DNA of 42,071 bases from Akkermansia muciniphila (GTDB lineage Bacteria > Verrucomicrobiota > Verrucomicrobiia > Verrucomicrobiales > Akkermansiaceae), in NCBI GenBank assembly GCA_945883695.1, contig CAMCYK010000023.1, forward strand, positions 1 through 42,071, read 5' to 3'. This document shows positions 8,424 through 17,323 of the stretch, in pieces. Every line of letters starts with the position of its first letter. The stretch's first letter is position 1. The notes beneath the pieces were generated by a model. It did no database searches. It was not told the DNA's origin and saw only the letters and a list, made by a program, of their open reading frames with translations. The position numbers and the translations under genes are program-made.

Positions 8424-8491
8424 CTTTGCCGCCAAATACCGACCGCCTCCACGAACGGAGGCATCACTCCCAACGACCCAAGAATCCGACC

Positions 8492-8920
8492 ATGGACATT
8501 CAAATCGCTACCCTCTGTGACTTCGCCGCCGACTACAACGGCAAGCTGGTCATCTCCGGCACCTTCGACACCCTCGCCGCCCGCGCCCTGCCCGTGGTGC
8601 ACCCGATGTGCAGCCTGGCCCTGCGCTTCTGCTTCACGCAGGAAGATTCCGGCCGCCACAAGCTTTCCATCAACATCATCAACGAGGACGGCGAGTCGCT
8701 CGACCCGCAGAACATGCCGATCGAGCCGGAATTCGAAGTCCAGCTTCCCGCCGGCACGCCGTTCCTGACCCGCAACGTGATCATGAACCTGCAGGGCCTC
8801 CGTTTCGCGAAGTCCGGCATCTATTCGATCGACCTCGGCTGTGACGGCGAGTTGCTGATGCGCCTGCCGCTGCGGATCGTCCAGGTCCAGCAGCAGCCTC
8901 AGGCCGAACCCGTCGCGTGA
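8492..8920 (+). CDS. DUF6941 family protein
   Basis: A 142-residue soluble protein with no signal peptide or membrane segment. The start MDIQIATLCDFAADYNGKLVISGTFDTL, with the pattern M..Q.A..CD.A....GKL.I.G.FD, matches the DUF6941 family as remembered; its function is unknown. The rest is a predicted all-beta domain (LALRFCFTQEDSGRHKLSINIINEDG..., ending MRLPLRIVQVQ). The ATG at 8492 is preferred to an in-frame ATG at 8426, whose 22 extra residues (arginine- and histidine-rich) are not family-like. It sits between mrdA and a short-chain dehydrogenase, 4 bases before the latter's possible TTG start, so the two are probably co-transcribed. Confidence 0.8.
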   Translation: MDIQIATLCDFAADYNGKLVISGTFDTLAARALPVVHPMCSLALRFCFTQEDSGRHKLSINIINEDGESLDPQNMPIEPEFEVQLPAGTPFLTRNVIMNLQGLRFAKSGIYSIDLGCDGELLMRLPLRIVQVQQQPQAEPVA

Positions 8921-8924
8921 GCTC

Positions 8925-9722
8925 TTGCCGGTGACCCGCTACTCCTGTGCCCTGGTGACCGGCGCTTCCGCCGGCATCGGGGCCGAGTTCGCCCGGCAAC
9001 TTGCCCCGCACTGCGGGACCCTGGTGCTGGTGGCCCGGCGCGCCGACCGATTGGTCGAGCTGGCGGGCGAACTCGAGCGGGACCATCCCGGCCTGCGGGT
9101 GATGCCGCTGGAGGCGGATCTCACCGATCCGTCGGCGCGGCTGCAAGCGGTGGGCCACATGCTGTCCAAGGGCCTCTTGCCCGACCTGCTGGTCAACAAC
9201 GCGGGGATGGGCGACTACGGCGAATTCGTCACCTCGGACTGGATGAAGATCGAGGCGATGCTGCGGCTCAATGTCGAGGCGCTGACCCATCTGACCCACG
9301 CCCTGCTGCCGACCATGATCGAGCGCGGGAGCGGTTCCATTCTCAACGTCAGTTCGCTCGCCAGCCTGTTGCCGATCCCCGATTTCGCGGTGTATGCGGC
9401 GAGCAAGGCGTATGTCAGCAGTTTTTCCGAAGCGCTGCGGATCGAGGTTCGGGACCACGGCATCCGCGTGATGGCGCTCTGCCCCGGCCCGGTGCATACC
9501 GAGTTCGGCGAGGTCGCCGGCCGCGGCCCCGGCACCGATTTCGGGGCCCGGGAATGGTTCTATGTGACGCAGCAGGAGGTCGTGCGCGAGGCCCTGGCGG
9601 GACTCGCCGCCGATCGGCCGCGCGTTTACCCCGGCTGGAAGATCGCCGTGGCGGCGGTCGGGATTTCGCTGCTGCCGCTCGCGATCCTGCGCCTGGTGAT
9701 GAGTTCGAGACCGCGGCGGTGA
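8925..9722 (+). CDS. Short-chain dehydrogenase/reductase (SDR)
   Basis: A 265-residue classical SDR oxidoreductase using NAD(P)(H); the substrate is unknown. The nucleotide-binding TGASAGIG is near residues 13-20, followed by VARRADRL, the VNNAGMGDYG motif, a serine in NVSSLASLLP and the catalytic YAASK. PGPVHTEF follows as usual. The C-terminus ends with a hydrophobic stretch (KIAVAAVGISLLPLAILRLVMSS) that could be a membrane anchor, a feature of some cytoplasm-facing SDRs. The start is either TTG at 8925 or GTG at 8931; both place the glycine motif correctly. It directly follows the DUF6941 gene. Confidence 0.93.
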   Translation: MPVTRYSCALVTGASAGIGAEFARQLAPHCGTLVLVARRADRLVELAGELERDHPGLRVMPLEADLTDPSARLQAVGHMLSKGLLPDLLVNNAGMGDYGEFVTSDWMKIEAMLRLNVEALTHLTHALLPTMIERGSGSILNVSSLASLLPIPDFAVYAASKAYVSSFSEALRIEVRDHGIRVMALCPGPVHTEFGEVAGRGPGTDFGAREWFYVTQQEVVREALAGLAADRPRVYPGWKIAVAAVGISLLPLAILRLVMSSRPRR

Positions 9723-9723
9723 G

Positions 9724-9781
9724 CGTATGGGGTCAGTCCTCACGGATTCACACGTATGGGGTCAGTCCTCACGGATTCACA
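9724..9781. repeat. Perfect 29-bp tandem duplication containing TGGGGTCAGTCCT
   Basis: Two identical 29-bp copies (9724-9752 and 9753-9781), each running from CGTATGGGGTCAGTCCT to CGGATTCACA. A related sequence stands at 29264-29288 (21 of 25 positions the same by eye). GGGGTCAG-type sequences are often seen next to Y1 transposase genes, so these may be solo ends of a mobile element; that link is inference. Confidence 0.85.
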
Positions 9782-9824
9782 TTTGCGGGCGAAGAACTTC
9801 GAACTGTTCGTTTTTGGGAGGCCT

Positions 9825-12800
9825 TCATCCGCTTGAAAAGGGGGCTTCCGGTGGCGGTGGGGATCCTGCTGGAGCGGCCGGATTCTCGATGCGCCGAGTT
9901 CCAGGTTCATCGGGGCCGAGGCTTTGGGAATGGAATGCGTGAAGATGTCGTGTCCCTCTGAAGAGTTTCGGGTTCAGGACGGCGGACAGGGTGGTGCCGC
10001 CGAGCGACGGGGCGGCGAGGATTTTCCCGTCGAGCCGGATGGTGCCGCTGCCCGAGATCGGGCCGCTGCTGCCGTGGCCGGCCAAGGTGGCGCTGCTGCC
10101 GAGGACGAGCGGCGAGCCGAGCGGGCCGGCGAGTTCGAGGGTGCCGTTGGCGACCTGCACGGGAGCGGTGAAGCCGGCGTTGCCGGCGTTGAGGTGCAAG
10201 GTGCCGCCGCCGGATTTGGTCAGCGGGTGAAGCGAGGGTGCGAGGGGCGCGGTCAGTTCGAGCCGGTTGAGCGAGCCATCGACATGGACCGATGCGGCGG
10301 CGCTCAATTCGAGCGGGACCGGCACGATCGCGTGGTTGGAACCGTTGCCGGGATCGTAGCGGAGGGCACCGAGCTTGCCTTGGCCGGCGTCGTCGGGAAT
10401 CGCGGGGCCGCGGCCGTGACCGGCAAGGGCGATCGGCACGGTGAATCCATGGGTGCGCGGCAGTCCGGGCGAGCTGCCGGAGACGAGTCGGAGCTGGCCG
10501 CCGGGCTGGACGGAGATCGACGGGACGAGGGCGGGGGTGGCCGGCTCGCTGAGCTGGAGGACGCCTTCGTGGATCTCGAGGTCGCCGGTGAAGTCCTTGT
10601 CCTCGCCGTTGAGCGAGGCGACGCCGGCACCGGTTTTGCGGAGACCGCCGGGCCCGCTCCACGGGGCGCGCAGCCGGAGCGCGCCGTGCTCCGGGTTTCC
10701 AGCGAGATGGTTGACCCGGACTTCGAGGTCACCGGCCAGCACGACCCCGGCGAGCACCTCGGACTCGACGAAGCCGCTGCCGCCGCCGTCGATTTGGATC
10801 AAGCCGTCGCCGGGACCGCCGTCGAAGGTCAGCGTGTTGCCGGCGAGTTGGTCGCGGACTCGGTTGCGGAAGAGATTCGCCGATTCATCGAAGCGGATGC
10901 TGCCGATGGTGACCGGCGCGAAGAGATCGAGATTGCGGTCGGCCGCGAGCGGGGCGCGGATCAGGGCGCGCTTGCCCGGGCCGTTCGGATAGGGGGCGGG
11001 CGTCCAGTTGGTGGTGGGGGTCCAGTCGCCGCTGCCGGCCGGCTTGAACTCGGACTCGGGCGGCACGGTGAAGAAAGCCGCCTCGGTCAAGGCGCTCCAC
11101 ACTCCTCCGGCAAGAGCGCGGGCTTTGAGGACCGGCTGGCCGGCGAGCGCGAGCGGGCTGGTGTAGGCGACGGCCGCCGGCGAGACCGCGCCGGTGACCG
11201 CCACCCGCGGGTCGGAGCCGTCGGTCGTGTGGTAAATCGTCCCGGCGGGGGCGCTGAGCGTCACGGTTTGTCCGGCGACCAGCTGGCCGCCGTGTTGACT
11301 GAAGGTGGGGGCATCGACGGCCGGGTAGAGGTTTCCCGCCTTGAATTGGGCCAGCACGGTGGCGGTGCCGACCGGAAAGTAGTTGTTGAGGAGCCGTTGG
11401 CATTCCGCCAGCCAGTGGGGATCCAGCCGGTAGCGGGGCGACGGGCCGTTGCGGTCGTAGATCTCGTCGCGATAGGCCCCCCAGCGCGCCTCCTCGCCGA
11501 AGACCCCGGCTTGCACCCGGGTCGCGCGCTCCGCATAGCGGGCGGCCGCGGCCGCCGGGGTGAGCGCGCCGCCGTTGAAAAAATGCCGGCGCACGCGGTC
11601 GGCGAAGCGCAGCCGGAACTCGGCGTTGGCGCGCAGGGCGGCGTAGAATTCCGCGGGGTTGTTGCTGCCGGTCAGGGCGACCCGGTTGGAGTTGGGATCT
11701 TCCGGGGTGCGCTCGGCGTCCCACGCGAAGAAGCGGTAGCCGGCGCCCGCCTCGCGCTTGCGGGTGGCGTTCCAGTTGTTGTTCGGCCAGTCGGTGTTGC
11801 CACCGTAGATGTTGAGGATCATGTAATCGATGAACCCGTCGACATCGAGATACTGCTGGATCGCGGCATACTGGGCGGGGGGCGCGAGGCCGGCCTGGGC
11901 CAGGGCGCGCATGGCGTTCCAGGCGACGTTGTCGCCATCGCGCACGCCGCGGTGGGTCATCGCGTCGTAGTCCTCGCGCACGCCGCCGAAGTAGCTGGCG
12001 GAGAACGCGGCGTCGATCTGCACGTCGAGCGAGCCGTCGGGGGTGATCCATTCGGCCGATGCCACCTTCTCGACATCGCGGACCAGCGGATTCGCGTAGA
12101 TCCCGCCACTGCCGAACAGGTCGGCCACCGGCATCGAAATCGACAGGGTGGGGCAGCTCGCGAGCGCGGTCCGCAGGGTGGCCGCGTAACCCGGCAGGGC
12201 GGCGACGGTCGGGCTGATGGCGTAACTGGTCTGCGCGAAGTTTCCCCAGGTGGCGGGGTAGCCGGCGGGAGCGGTGGTTTGGCCGATGATATCGCCGAGG
12301 AAGAAGAACGAATGGCTGCTGACCAGCCGCTGCGGCAGGGCGCCGGTCTTGAAGCCCGCGGCGCGCACGACGGTGGTCGAGGCAATCGCGAGGGGGCCGG
12401 TGTAAGGGGTGCCGTTGGTGGTCGACGGCTCGCTGCCGTCGAGGGTGTAAACAAGGGTGACCGCGGGATCCGGGTGGGTGATGGCCAGATTGAAAGGCGC
12501 CTCCTTGAAGCCGCACGGCTCCGACAGCACCGGCTTGGCGACCGGCGGCCCGTAGGATTCCGCGGCATTCGGCTGGCCGGGGGTGGGGGTGGCGAAGAAC
12601 CCGCGGAGATTCCCGCTTTCCGGCGCAAGACCGTGGCTGGCGTCGAGCGGCACCGCGACGGGCGCGACGAGATCCTGCAAGGTGCCGTCGGGCCGGGTCA
12701 GCACCAGCGTTTCGCCGCCGGCGTCGATGCTGAAATTCGTGTGGAGTTGTGGTCCCTGCGGCGTGACGGCTCCGGGCAGGGCGTAGCGGGTGCCCAGATA

Positions 12801-13015
12801 AGCATCGACGAAGGCCCGTTCGGTCGCGCCGAGGTCGCGGTTGTAGAGCAGCACCTCCGCGATGTCGCCGTTGAAGTTGCGGCCTGGATTGGAGCTGCCG
12901 ACGGCCATCACCTGATAGCCCGAGAAGAGCGTGTCGCCGGGACTCTGGATCCGGCTGCCGATCAACTGGCCGCGAATGCCAGCAGGAGGGCGCAAGGAAA
13001 GGACCGGAGGGGCAT
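9825..13015 (-). pseudogene. Decayed secreted surface protein (LamG / lamin-tail / CotH-like / PATR repeats)
   Basis: A long frame (open from 13094) encodes, in order, the end of a LamG-like domain (NFNGDIAEVLLYNRDLGATER), a lamin-tail-like segment, a chitobiase-type domain (YTLDGSEPSTTNGTPYTGPL) and the C-terminal half of a CotH-kinase-like protein (SYFGGVREDYDAM, FIDYMILNIYGGNTDWPNNNW). A second chitobiase-like domain and autotransporter-type beta-strand repeats (LRKTGAGVASLNG, LTKSGGGTLHLN) follow. Two lesions are visible. A good signal peptide, MPLRSFPCALLLAFAAS, starts at 13015 in another frame and hits TGA at once. Near 12010 the text jumps from EWITPDGSLDVQIDA to AFSASYFGG, which lacks the CotH core expected there. 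The last ~45 residues also look frame-shifted. It is therefore read as a remnant of a much larger gene. Confidence 0.78.
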
Positions 13016-13191
13016 GAGGGGTCCAACGGGGGCACCGTTGAAATTGGGTTTCACGACGGACGCAACCCTGGTTGTCCACCGCCCGGCTGGTCAAGGCCGC
13101 AAGGGCCGACAGGGTGGATTTGTATGATAGGTCGACCGTCCGCCAGTCGGCCGTCGGGCCGGGATTCAGCGCGCGGGTTTCCCCTGCGGCT
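13016..13191. other. Short intergenic region, nothing recognised
   Basis: Lies between the toxin gene 3' end and the surface-protein signal peptide start. No gene or clear promoter was recognised. Confidence 0.4.
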
Positions 13192-13635
13192 TCAACCGGG
13201 AATCACATTCACCCCCGTAAGCCCGAACCGCGGCGCGGCGGCGAGGAGGAGGCGGTCGTTGGAATGGACCTCGGTGAAGCCATACTCGGCCGCACAGGCC
13301 AGGTGGACGGCGTCGGCGGCGCGGAGGTTGGTGGAGGGAGGCGCGGTGGCGAAGACGCTTTCGACGCGCTCGATGATGGCGTCTGTAACGGGGAGCCACT
13401 TCAAGTGCCCGGCCGCGGAGTCTTGATGGAGTTGGGCGAGGAGGGCGCGGTATTGCTCGGGAGTGGCCGCGCCTTCCCGGACTTTGCGGAAGGCCGCGGA
13501 GGCGAATTCGGCACGTCCATGCAGGGAGCAACAGAGAATATCGACGGTGGCGGCGTGGGCGCTGACTTCGGCGGTGCCGGGCTCGCTGCACTGGAGTTTG
13601 ATGAGGTAGGCCGCGTCATAGTAGGCGGCGTTCAT
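13192..13635 (-). CDS. vapC: PIN-domain ribonuclease toxin (VapC type)
   Basis: A 147-residue PIN-domain protein, the likely toxin of a type II pair that cleaves RNA. The acidic residues of the active site are in the expected places: D7 in YYDAAYLIKL, E43 in GRAEFASA, D108 in RAADAVHLA and D127 in SNDRLLLAA. The length fits the family. Its ATG overlaps the stop of the upstream antitoxin gene by four bases (ATGA), so the two are translationally coupled in the usual antitoxin-first order. The RNA target cannot be deduced. Confidence 0.9.
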   Translation of the reverse strand: MNAAYYDAAYLIKLQCSEPGTAEVSAHAATVDILCCSLHGRAEFASAAFRKVREGAATPEQYRALLAQLHQDSAAGHLKWLPVTDAIIERVESVFATAPPSTNLRAADAVHLACAAEYGFTEVHSNDRLLLAAAPRFGLTGVNVIPG

Positions 13636-13913
13636 CGGGCATCCCGTTCCTCGGAGATGATCTGCGTGGAGTCGGTTCCACCGGAGAACGCGCCGGCCTT
13701 GAGGGCGGCTTCGTATTCCGGGAGCAGTTTCCGATTTGCCCAGTAGGAAGGGCCTTCGTCGCTGCCGGCGGGTGAGGCTTTTTCCTCTGCTCGGATCGCC
13801 ATTTCAAGAAGGTGGATGGTTTCCTGCGTCACCGAGCGCCGATGGGCGGCGGCGATTTGTCGAAGCCTGGCGTGAAGGGCTTCAGGGAACGATTTGATGA
13901 CGAGGGCCGGCAT
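13632..13913 (-). CDS. vapB: Ribbon-helix-helix antitoxin (FitA/VapB type)
   Basis: A 93-residue protein beginning MPALVIKSFPEALHARLRQIAAAHRRSVTQETIHLLEMAI, the strand-helix-helix pattern of Arc/FitA-like DNA-binding antitoxins. The second half (PSYWANRKLLPEYEAALKAG) would be the toxin-binding tail. It should neutralise the PIN toxin encoded immediately downstream and repress the operon by binding its own promoter. The start lacks a strong ribosome site, but the family pattern begins at this methionine. Confidence 0.87.
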   Translation of the reverse strand: MPALVIKSFPEALHARLRQIAAAHRRSVTQETIHLLEMAIRAEEKASPAGSDEGPSYWANRKLLPEYEAALKAGAFSGGTDSTQIISEERDAR

Positions 13914-13966
13914 GGTGAGGGAAAGGTAGTTTTTTGCTTCCCTGATTCAAGGGTGGAGTTGGAAGC

Positions 13967-14052
13967 TTCCGTTCAGGCGGCGAGACCCTTCCTTCGCCAC
14001 CGGCTACGGAGGGCAAGCTGCCATCTGAACGGACTGGCGCGAGACGCGCCAG
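13967..14052. repeat. Hairpin-forming intergenic element
   Basis: TCCGTTCAG (13967-13975) is inverted as CTGAACGGA (14025-14033), followed at once by a perfect hairpin CTGGCGCG-AGA-CGCGCCAG (14034-14052). It lies upstream of the antitoxin gene. No protein is encoded. It could be a miniature repeat or part of the toxin-antitoxin control region; neither is shown. Confidence 0.55.
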
Positions 14053-14140
14053 CTACATTATGAGGGACGTCAGGGCTCTAGCTCGGTGGTTGCCAGGAAT
14101 TTGCTTTTGGCGGGACGGGGACCAGGCGGCCGACGGCACG

Positions 14141-14170
14141 AAAAAGCGCGGCCCCGGGTCGGGGCCGCGC
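14141..14170 (-). terminator. Strong intrinsic terminator of the bat/cyclophilin operon
   Basis: A perfect 11-bp stem, GCGCGGCCCCG (14146-14156) and CGGGGCCGCGC (14160-14170), with a 3-base loop. On the minus strand it is followed by five T (14145-14141). It stands 20 bases after the cyclophilin stop and closes the long minus-strand operon. Confidence 0.92.
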
Positions 14171-14190
14171 TGGAGGGTAAATGGAATCGC

Positions 14191-14850
14191 TTACTTGCCG
14201 GCGGCCTTCAGCGCGGCTTCCCACTTGTCGATGTTTTCCTTCTGGGCGGCGAACAGGGCGTCGGTGGAATCGAGGATCTCGATCTTCACGATCTTGTTGC
14301 CCTTGCCGTCGGATTTGCCGCCGGGTTCCCCGGTGTCGACCTTGCCGACGATCTTGCCGACGATATCCTGGCCTTTGGTCACCTCGCCGAACACCGAGTG
14401 CCGGTTGTCGAGGAAAGGCGTGGGGGCCATGGTGATGAAGAATTGCGAGCCGTTGGTGCCGGGACCGGCGTTGGCCATCGAGAACAGGCCGGCTTTGGAG
14501 TGCTTGAGGGACGGGTGGAACTCGTCGCCGAACTTGTAGCCCGGACCGCCGCGGCCGGACTCGGTCGGGTCGCCGCCCTGGATCATGAAGTTCTCGATCA
14601 CCCGGTGGAAGGCGATGCCGTTGTAGTAGCCGCGCTTGGCGAGGTTGAGGAAGTTCGCGGCGGTCATCGGGACCTTGGACGAGAAGATGGTCGCCTCGAT
14701 GTCGCCGATGTCGGTGACCATCTTGATCTTGATGTCGGTGACGGCGGCGGGCTTGGCTTCTGCGGCGGGTTTCGCGGCCTCCTTCGGGGCTTCCTGCGCG
14801 AAGGCGAAGGGGGCGAGGAGGGCGAGGGCGAGGATCAGTCGGCGTTTCAT
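14191..14850 (-). CDS. Exported cyclophilin-type peptidyl-prolyl cis-trans isomerase
   Basis: A 219-residue protein with a clear signal peptide (MKRRLILALALLAPFAFAQ), an Ala/Pro/Lys/Glu linker, then a bacterial cyclophilin domain that isomerises X-Pro bonds. The conserved blocks are GYYNGIAFHRVIENFMIQGGDPT (catalytic Phe-His-Arg), GTNGSQFFITMAPTPFLDN and HSVFGEVTKGQDIV. It ends with a short helical tail (ENIDKWEAALKAAGK). It is the last gene before a strong terminator and follows batD by 29 bases, so it is probably co-transcribed with the Bat operon and acts in the periplasm. The cyclophilin assignment is firm; the client proteins are unknown. Confidence 0.95.
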   Translation of the reverse strand: MKRRLILALALLAPFAFAQEAPKEAAKPAAEAKPAAVTDIKIKMVTDIGDIEATIFSSKVPMTAANFLNLAKRGYYNGIAFHRVIENFMIQGGDPTESGRGGPGYKFGDEFHPSLKHSKAGLFSMANAGPGTNGSQFFITMAPTPFLDNRHSVFGEVTKGQDIVGKIVGKVDTGEPGGKSDGKGNKIVKIEILDSTDALFAAQKENIDKWEAALKAAGK

Positions 14851-14879
14851 GCGATGTCGTGTTGGATTGGTGGAGGGTT

Positions 14880-17303
14880 TCAGGCGTCGCTGGCGCCGTC
14901 GCCGGCCGGGAGTGGACGGAACTTCGGCGGCTGAGGGGTGGTTTCGGACAGGATCGGCTCGATGTCAACCCGCGGGACCCAGCCGCGGCTTTCGTTGGTG
15001 AAAGCGACGTAGGCCCAGTCGCCCGAGCGGGTGAGGACCCGGGCCAGCGAACCGGCCGGGGCATCGATGACCTTGGGCGCGGTGCGGGCGGCATCGGTGC
15101 GCACCGCGGCGCTGTCGGCGACGATCACGACCTGCTCGCGAACCGGCGCGAAGCGGGCGTCGTCCGGGTAGTGGCGCCACGCGAGGAGCCCGCCGACGGC
15201 GAGCAAGGGGGCGCTGACCAAGGCGGCGATGGCGGCGATCCGCACGCCGGCACCGGGGCGGGTGGCGGGAAAGACCAGCAGGGCGATGCCGAGCAGCCAG
15301 GCGGAGGCCCAGACGAGGCCCTGCCAGAAGTGCAGCGGCAGGCGGGCGAGCAGGTGCTGGTAGTCCGGCCGCTGGACGGTGATCGAGCCGAACTTGCGCT
15401 CAAGGAAGCGCAGGTTCTGGCGCGCCTCCGGGTGGGCGGAATCCCGTTCCAGGGCACGCCGGTAGTAGAGGGCGGCCTCGCCGGGCGAGCCGAGGCGGTA
15501 GGCGGCGTTGCCGATGTTGAACAGGGTGTCGGCGGGGAGCCGGTCGTAGGGGCCGCTGTCGAGCCAGGCCTTGGCGGCGGCATCGTAGCGGCCTTCGTTG
15601 AACAGCGCGGCGGGATCTTCGGCGGCGGCGAGCGGTTGGCTGGCGAGGGCCCCGAACAGCAGGACCAGCGGCAAGGCGAGGCGGCGCAGCTGGCGCAGCA
15701 CCCGCTGGCGTTCGGAGCGCTCGATCTTCGCTTCCGCGCTTTCCTTGCGGAAGCAGACCTGGTCGCGCTTGGCGAGCACCTCGACGATCAGCGGTTCCTT
15801 GCGATCGCCAAGCCAGCGTTCGATGAAATGGCCGGCGCTGCGGTAGAAGGCACCGGTCTGGTCCGGCGCCCGTTCGACCGCCTTCCACTCGCGGGCGCGG
15901 GCGAGCGCATCGGGGTCCTTGCGGAGGCGCGGGCCCAGCTCGCGGACCGCGATCCGGACGATCAGGCCGAGCGCGATCAGCGCCGGGATCACCTGCCAGA
16001 GCCAGTTCGGGAAATTCCGGCGGGCCGACAGCAGCGCGGCATTGGGATTCACGACGCCCAGGATGTCGGTCATTTCCTCCAGCGGCATCGGCAGCGCCTG
16101 GGGCACCGCCTGGCTGATCCCTTGCAGCGTCGAGGGCAGCACGGTGAGCGGGATCGGATTCGACAACAGGGTGTCGTAGACCTCGCGGATCGGGTCGAAA
16201 AACACCAACCGGAACGGCGGCACGGCACGCTGCGGTCGGAGCGGGCGCATGAACTGGCGGAAGGTGATTTCGCCCGAAAGCTCGCGCCGCTCCTCGCCGC
16301 GCTCGGCGGACGAGGCATCGTAAAGTTTCCAGCCATCCGGGTCGAGCAGCTGCGGGGGATTGAGGGCGTCGAGGTTGCCGCTGCCGCGGACGGTCATTTC
16401 CAGGGTGATCGGATCGCCTTCGCGGATCTCGGTCTCGCCGGCGCGCACCGACAGCTCGAAGTTGCCGATCGCGTTCTCGAAGCCTTCGGGAGCGCCCGGG
16501 GGGAGCGGCCTGGAATCGAACTGGATGGCGGGGATGGTCAGGGTCAGCGGCTGGGCATAGGCGCTGCCGAAATCCTGCACCGAGATCATCCGGAGCTGCA
16601 TGCGCAAGCTGGCGGGGCCGAGCGTCGAGATGCCGGTCCGGTTGGTCGAGACCGTGCTGGGATAGCTGACCGCCGTGTAGGCCCGTCCTCCCAAGGTCGC
16701 CCGCTCCATCCGCGGCTGCGGCTGAAAACGCCAGGCCGAGAGGCCGTCGCGCTCGAATTCCGGGATCCCCCAGTCGATCACGCTGACCTCCATCGGGAAG
16801 TAAATCTTGAGCTCCACCGGCTGCTTCTCGCCGATGAAGGGCTTGTCCTTGAGGGCGTGGAAGGACGCCGCGTAACGGAAGGTGGTCTGGCCGACCTTGG
16901 CTTCCCTCAAATCCAGCTTCATGTCGTCGATGATCCTCAGCGCGATCGGCGAGGTGCGGTGGATGACCCCGTCGAAGCTCAGCTCGATCGGCGGGATCAC
17001 GTAATCGCCAATCTCATAACTCGTGACCGAGAAGGGGATGAAGTACTCGATGCGGCGGCCGGCACCCTGGCGGCGCTGGATGTTGAAGCCGGCGGGCTTG
17101 ATCGTCAGGTTCTTCACCGTCGGGATCACCGGATCCTCGTCCGGTTGCACTTCGCCGATCAGCAACAATTCGAGCATGCCGGGTTCCCCGCGGACCAGGA
17201 AGCGGCTGCTCATGACGGCCTCGACCATCGCGCTGGCGCGGACGGCGCCGGCGCTGGCGAGCAACAAAAGGAGGGCGATCGGGAAATGGATGAATCGGTT
17301 CAC
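14880..17303 (-). CDS. batD: BatD-like protein with C-terminal TPR and SH3 domains
   Basis: An 807-residue exported, membrane-anchored protein. The signal peptide is NRFIHFPIALLLLLASAGAVRA. The BatD (oxygen-tolerance) beta-rich domains follow, with FLVRGEPGMLELLLIG, GRRIEYFIPFSVTSYEIGDYVIPP and DPITLEMTVRGSGNLDALNPPQL, then a transmembrane helix near FPNWLWQVIPALIALGLIV. Unlike ordinary BatD, the C-terminal half has tetratricopeptide-like text (LFNIGNAAYRLGSPGEAALYYRRALERDSAHPEARQ), two more hydrophobic segments and a bacterial SH3-like end (VRTDAARTAPKVIDAPAGS..SGDWAYVAF..RGWV), so it looks like a BatD-BatE fusion. GTG at 17303 is chosen because it begins the signal peptide; TTG at 17330, overlapping batBC by 7 bases, is the alternative. 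The molecular role of Bat proteins is not settled. Confidence 0.88.
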   Translation of the reverse strand: MNRFIHFPIALLLLLASAGAVRASAMVEAVMSSRFLVRGEPGMLELLLIGEVQPDEDPVIPTVKNLTIKPAGFNIQRRQGAGRRIEYFIPFSVTSYEIGDYVIPPIELSFDGVIHRTSPIALRIIDDMKLDLREAKVGQTTFRYAASFHALKDKPFIGEKQPVELKIYFPMEVSVIDWGIPEFERDGLSAWRFQPQPRMERATLGGRAYTAVSYPSTVSTNRTGISTLGPASLRMQLRMISVQDFGSAYAQPLTLTIPAIQFDSRPLPPGAPEGFENAIGNFELSVRAGETEIREGDPITLEMTVRGSGNLDALNPPQLLDPDGWKLYDASSAERGEERRELSGEITFRQFMRPLRPQRAVPPFRLVFFDPIREVYDTLLSNPIPLTVLPSTLQGISQAVPQALPMPLEEMTDILGVVNPNAALLSARRNFPNWLWQVIPALIALGLIVRIAVRELGPRLRKDPDALARAREWKAVERAPDQTGAFYRSAGHFIERWLGDRKEPLIVEVLAKRDQVCFRKESAEAKIERSERQRVLRQLRRLALPLVLLFGALASQPLAAAEDPAALFNEGRYDAAAKAWLDSGPYDRLPADTLFNIGNAAYRLGSPGEAALYYRRALERDSAHPEARQNLRFLERKFGSITVQRPDYQHLLARLPLHFWQGLVWASAWLLGIALLVFPATRPGAGVRIAAIAALVSAPLLAVGGLLAWRHYPDDARFAPVREQVVIVADSAAVRTDAARTAPKVIDAPAGSLARVLTRSGDWAYVAFTNESRGWVPRVDIEPILSETTPQPPKFRPLPAGDGASDA

Positions 17304-17323
17304 GGTGAAAGGGAAAATGGGGT

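Noticed and set aside
9924..13127. Plus-strand frame of 1067 codons opposite the surface-protein gene
   Set aside because: Gly/Arg/Ala/Val-rich shadow with no domain; the minus strand carries recognisable domains.
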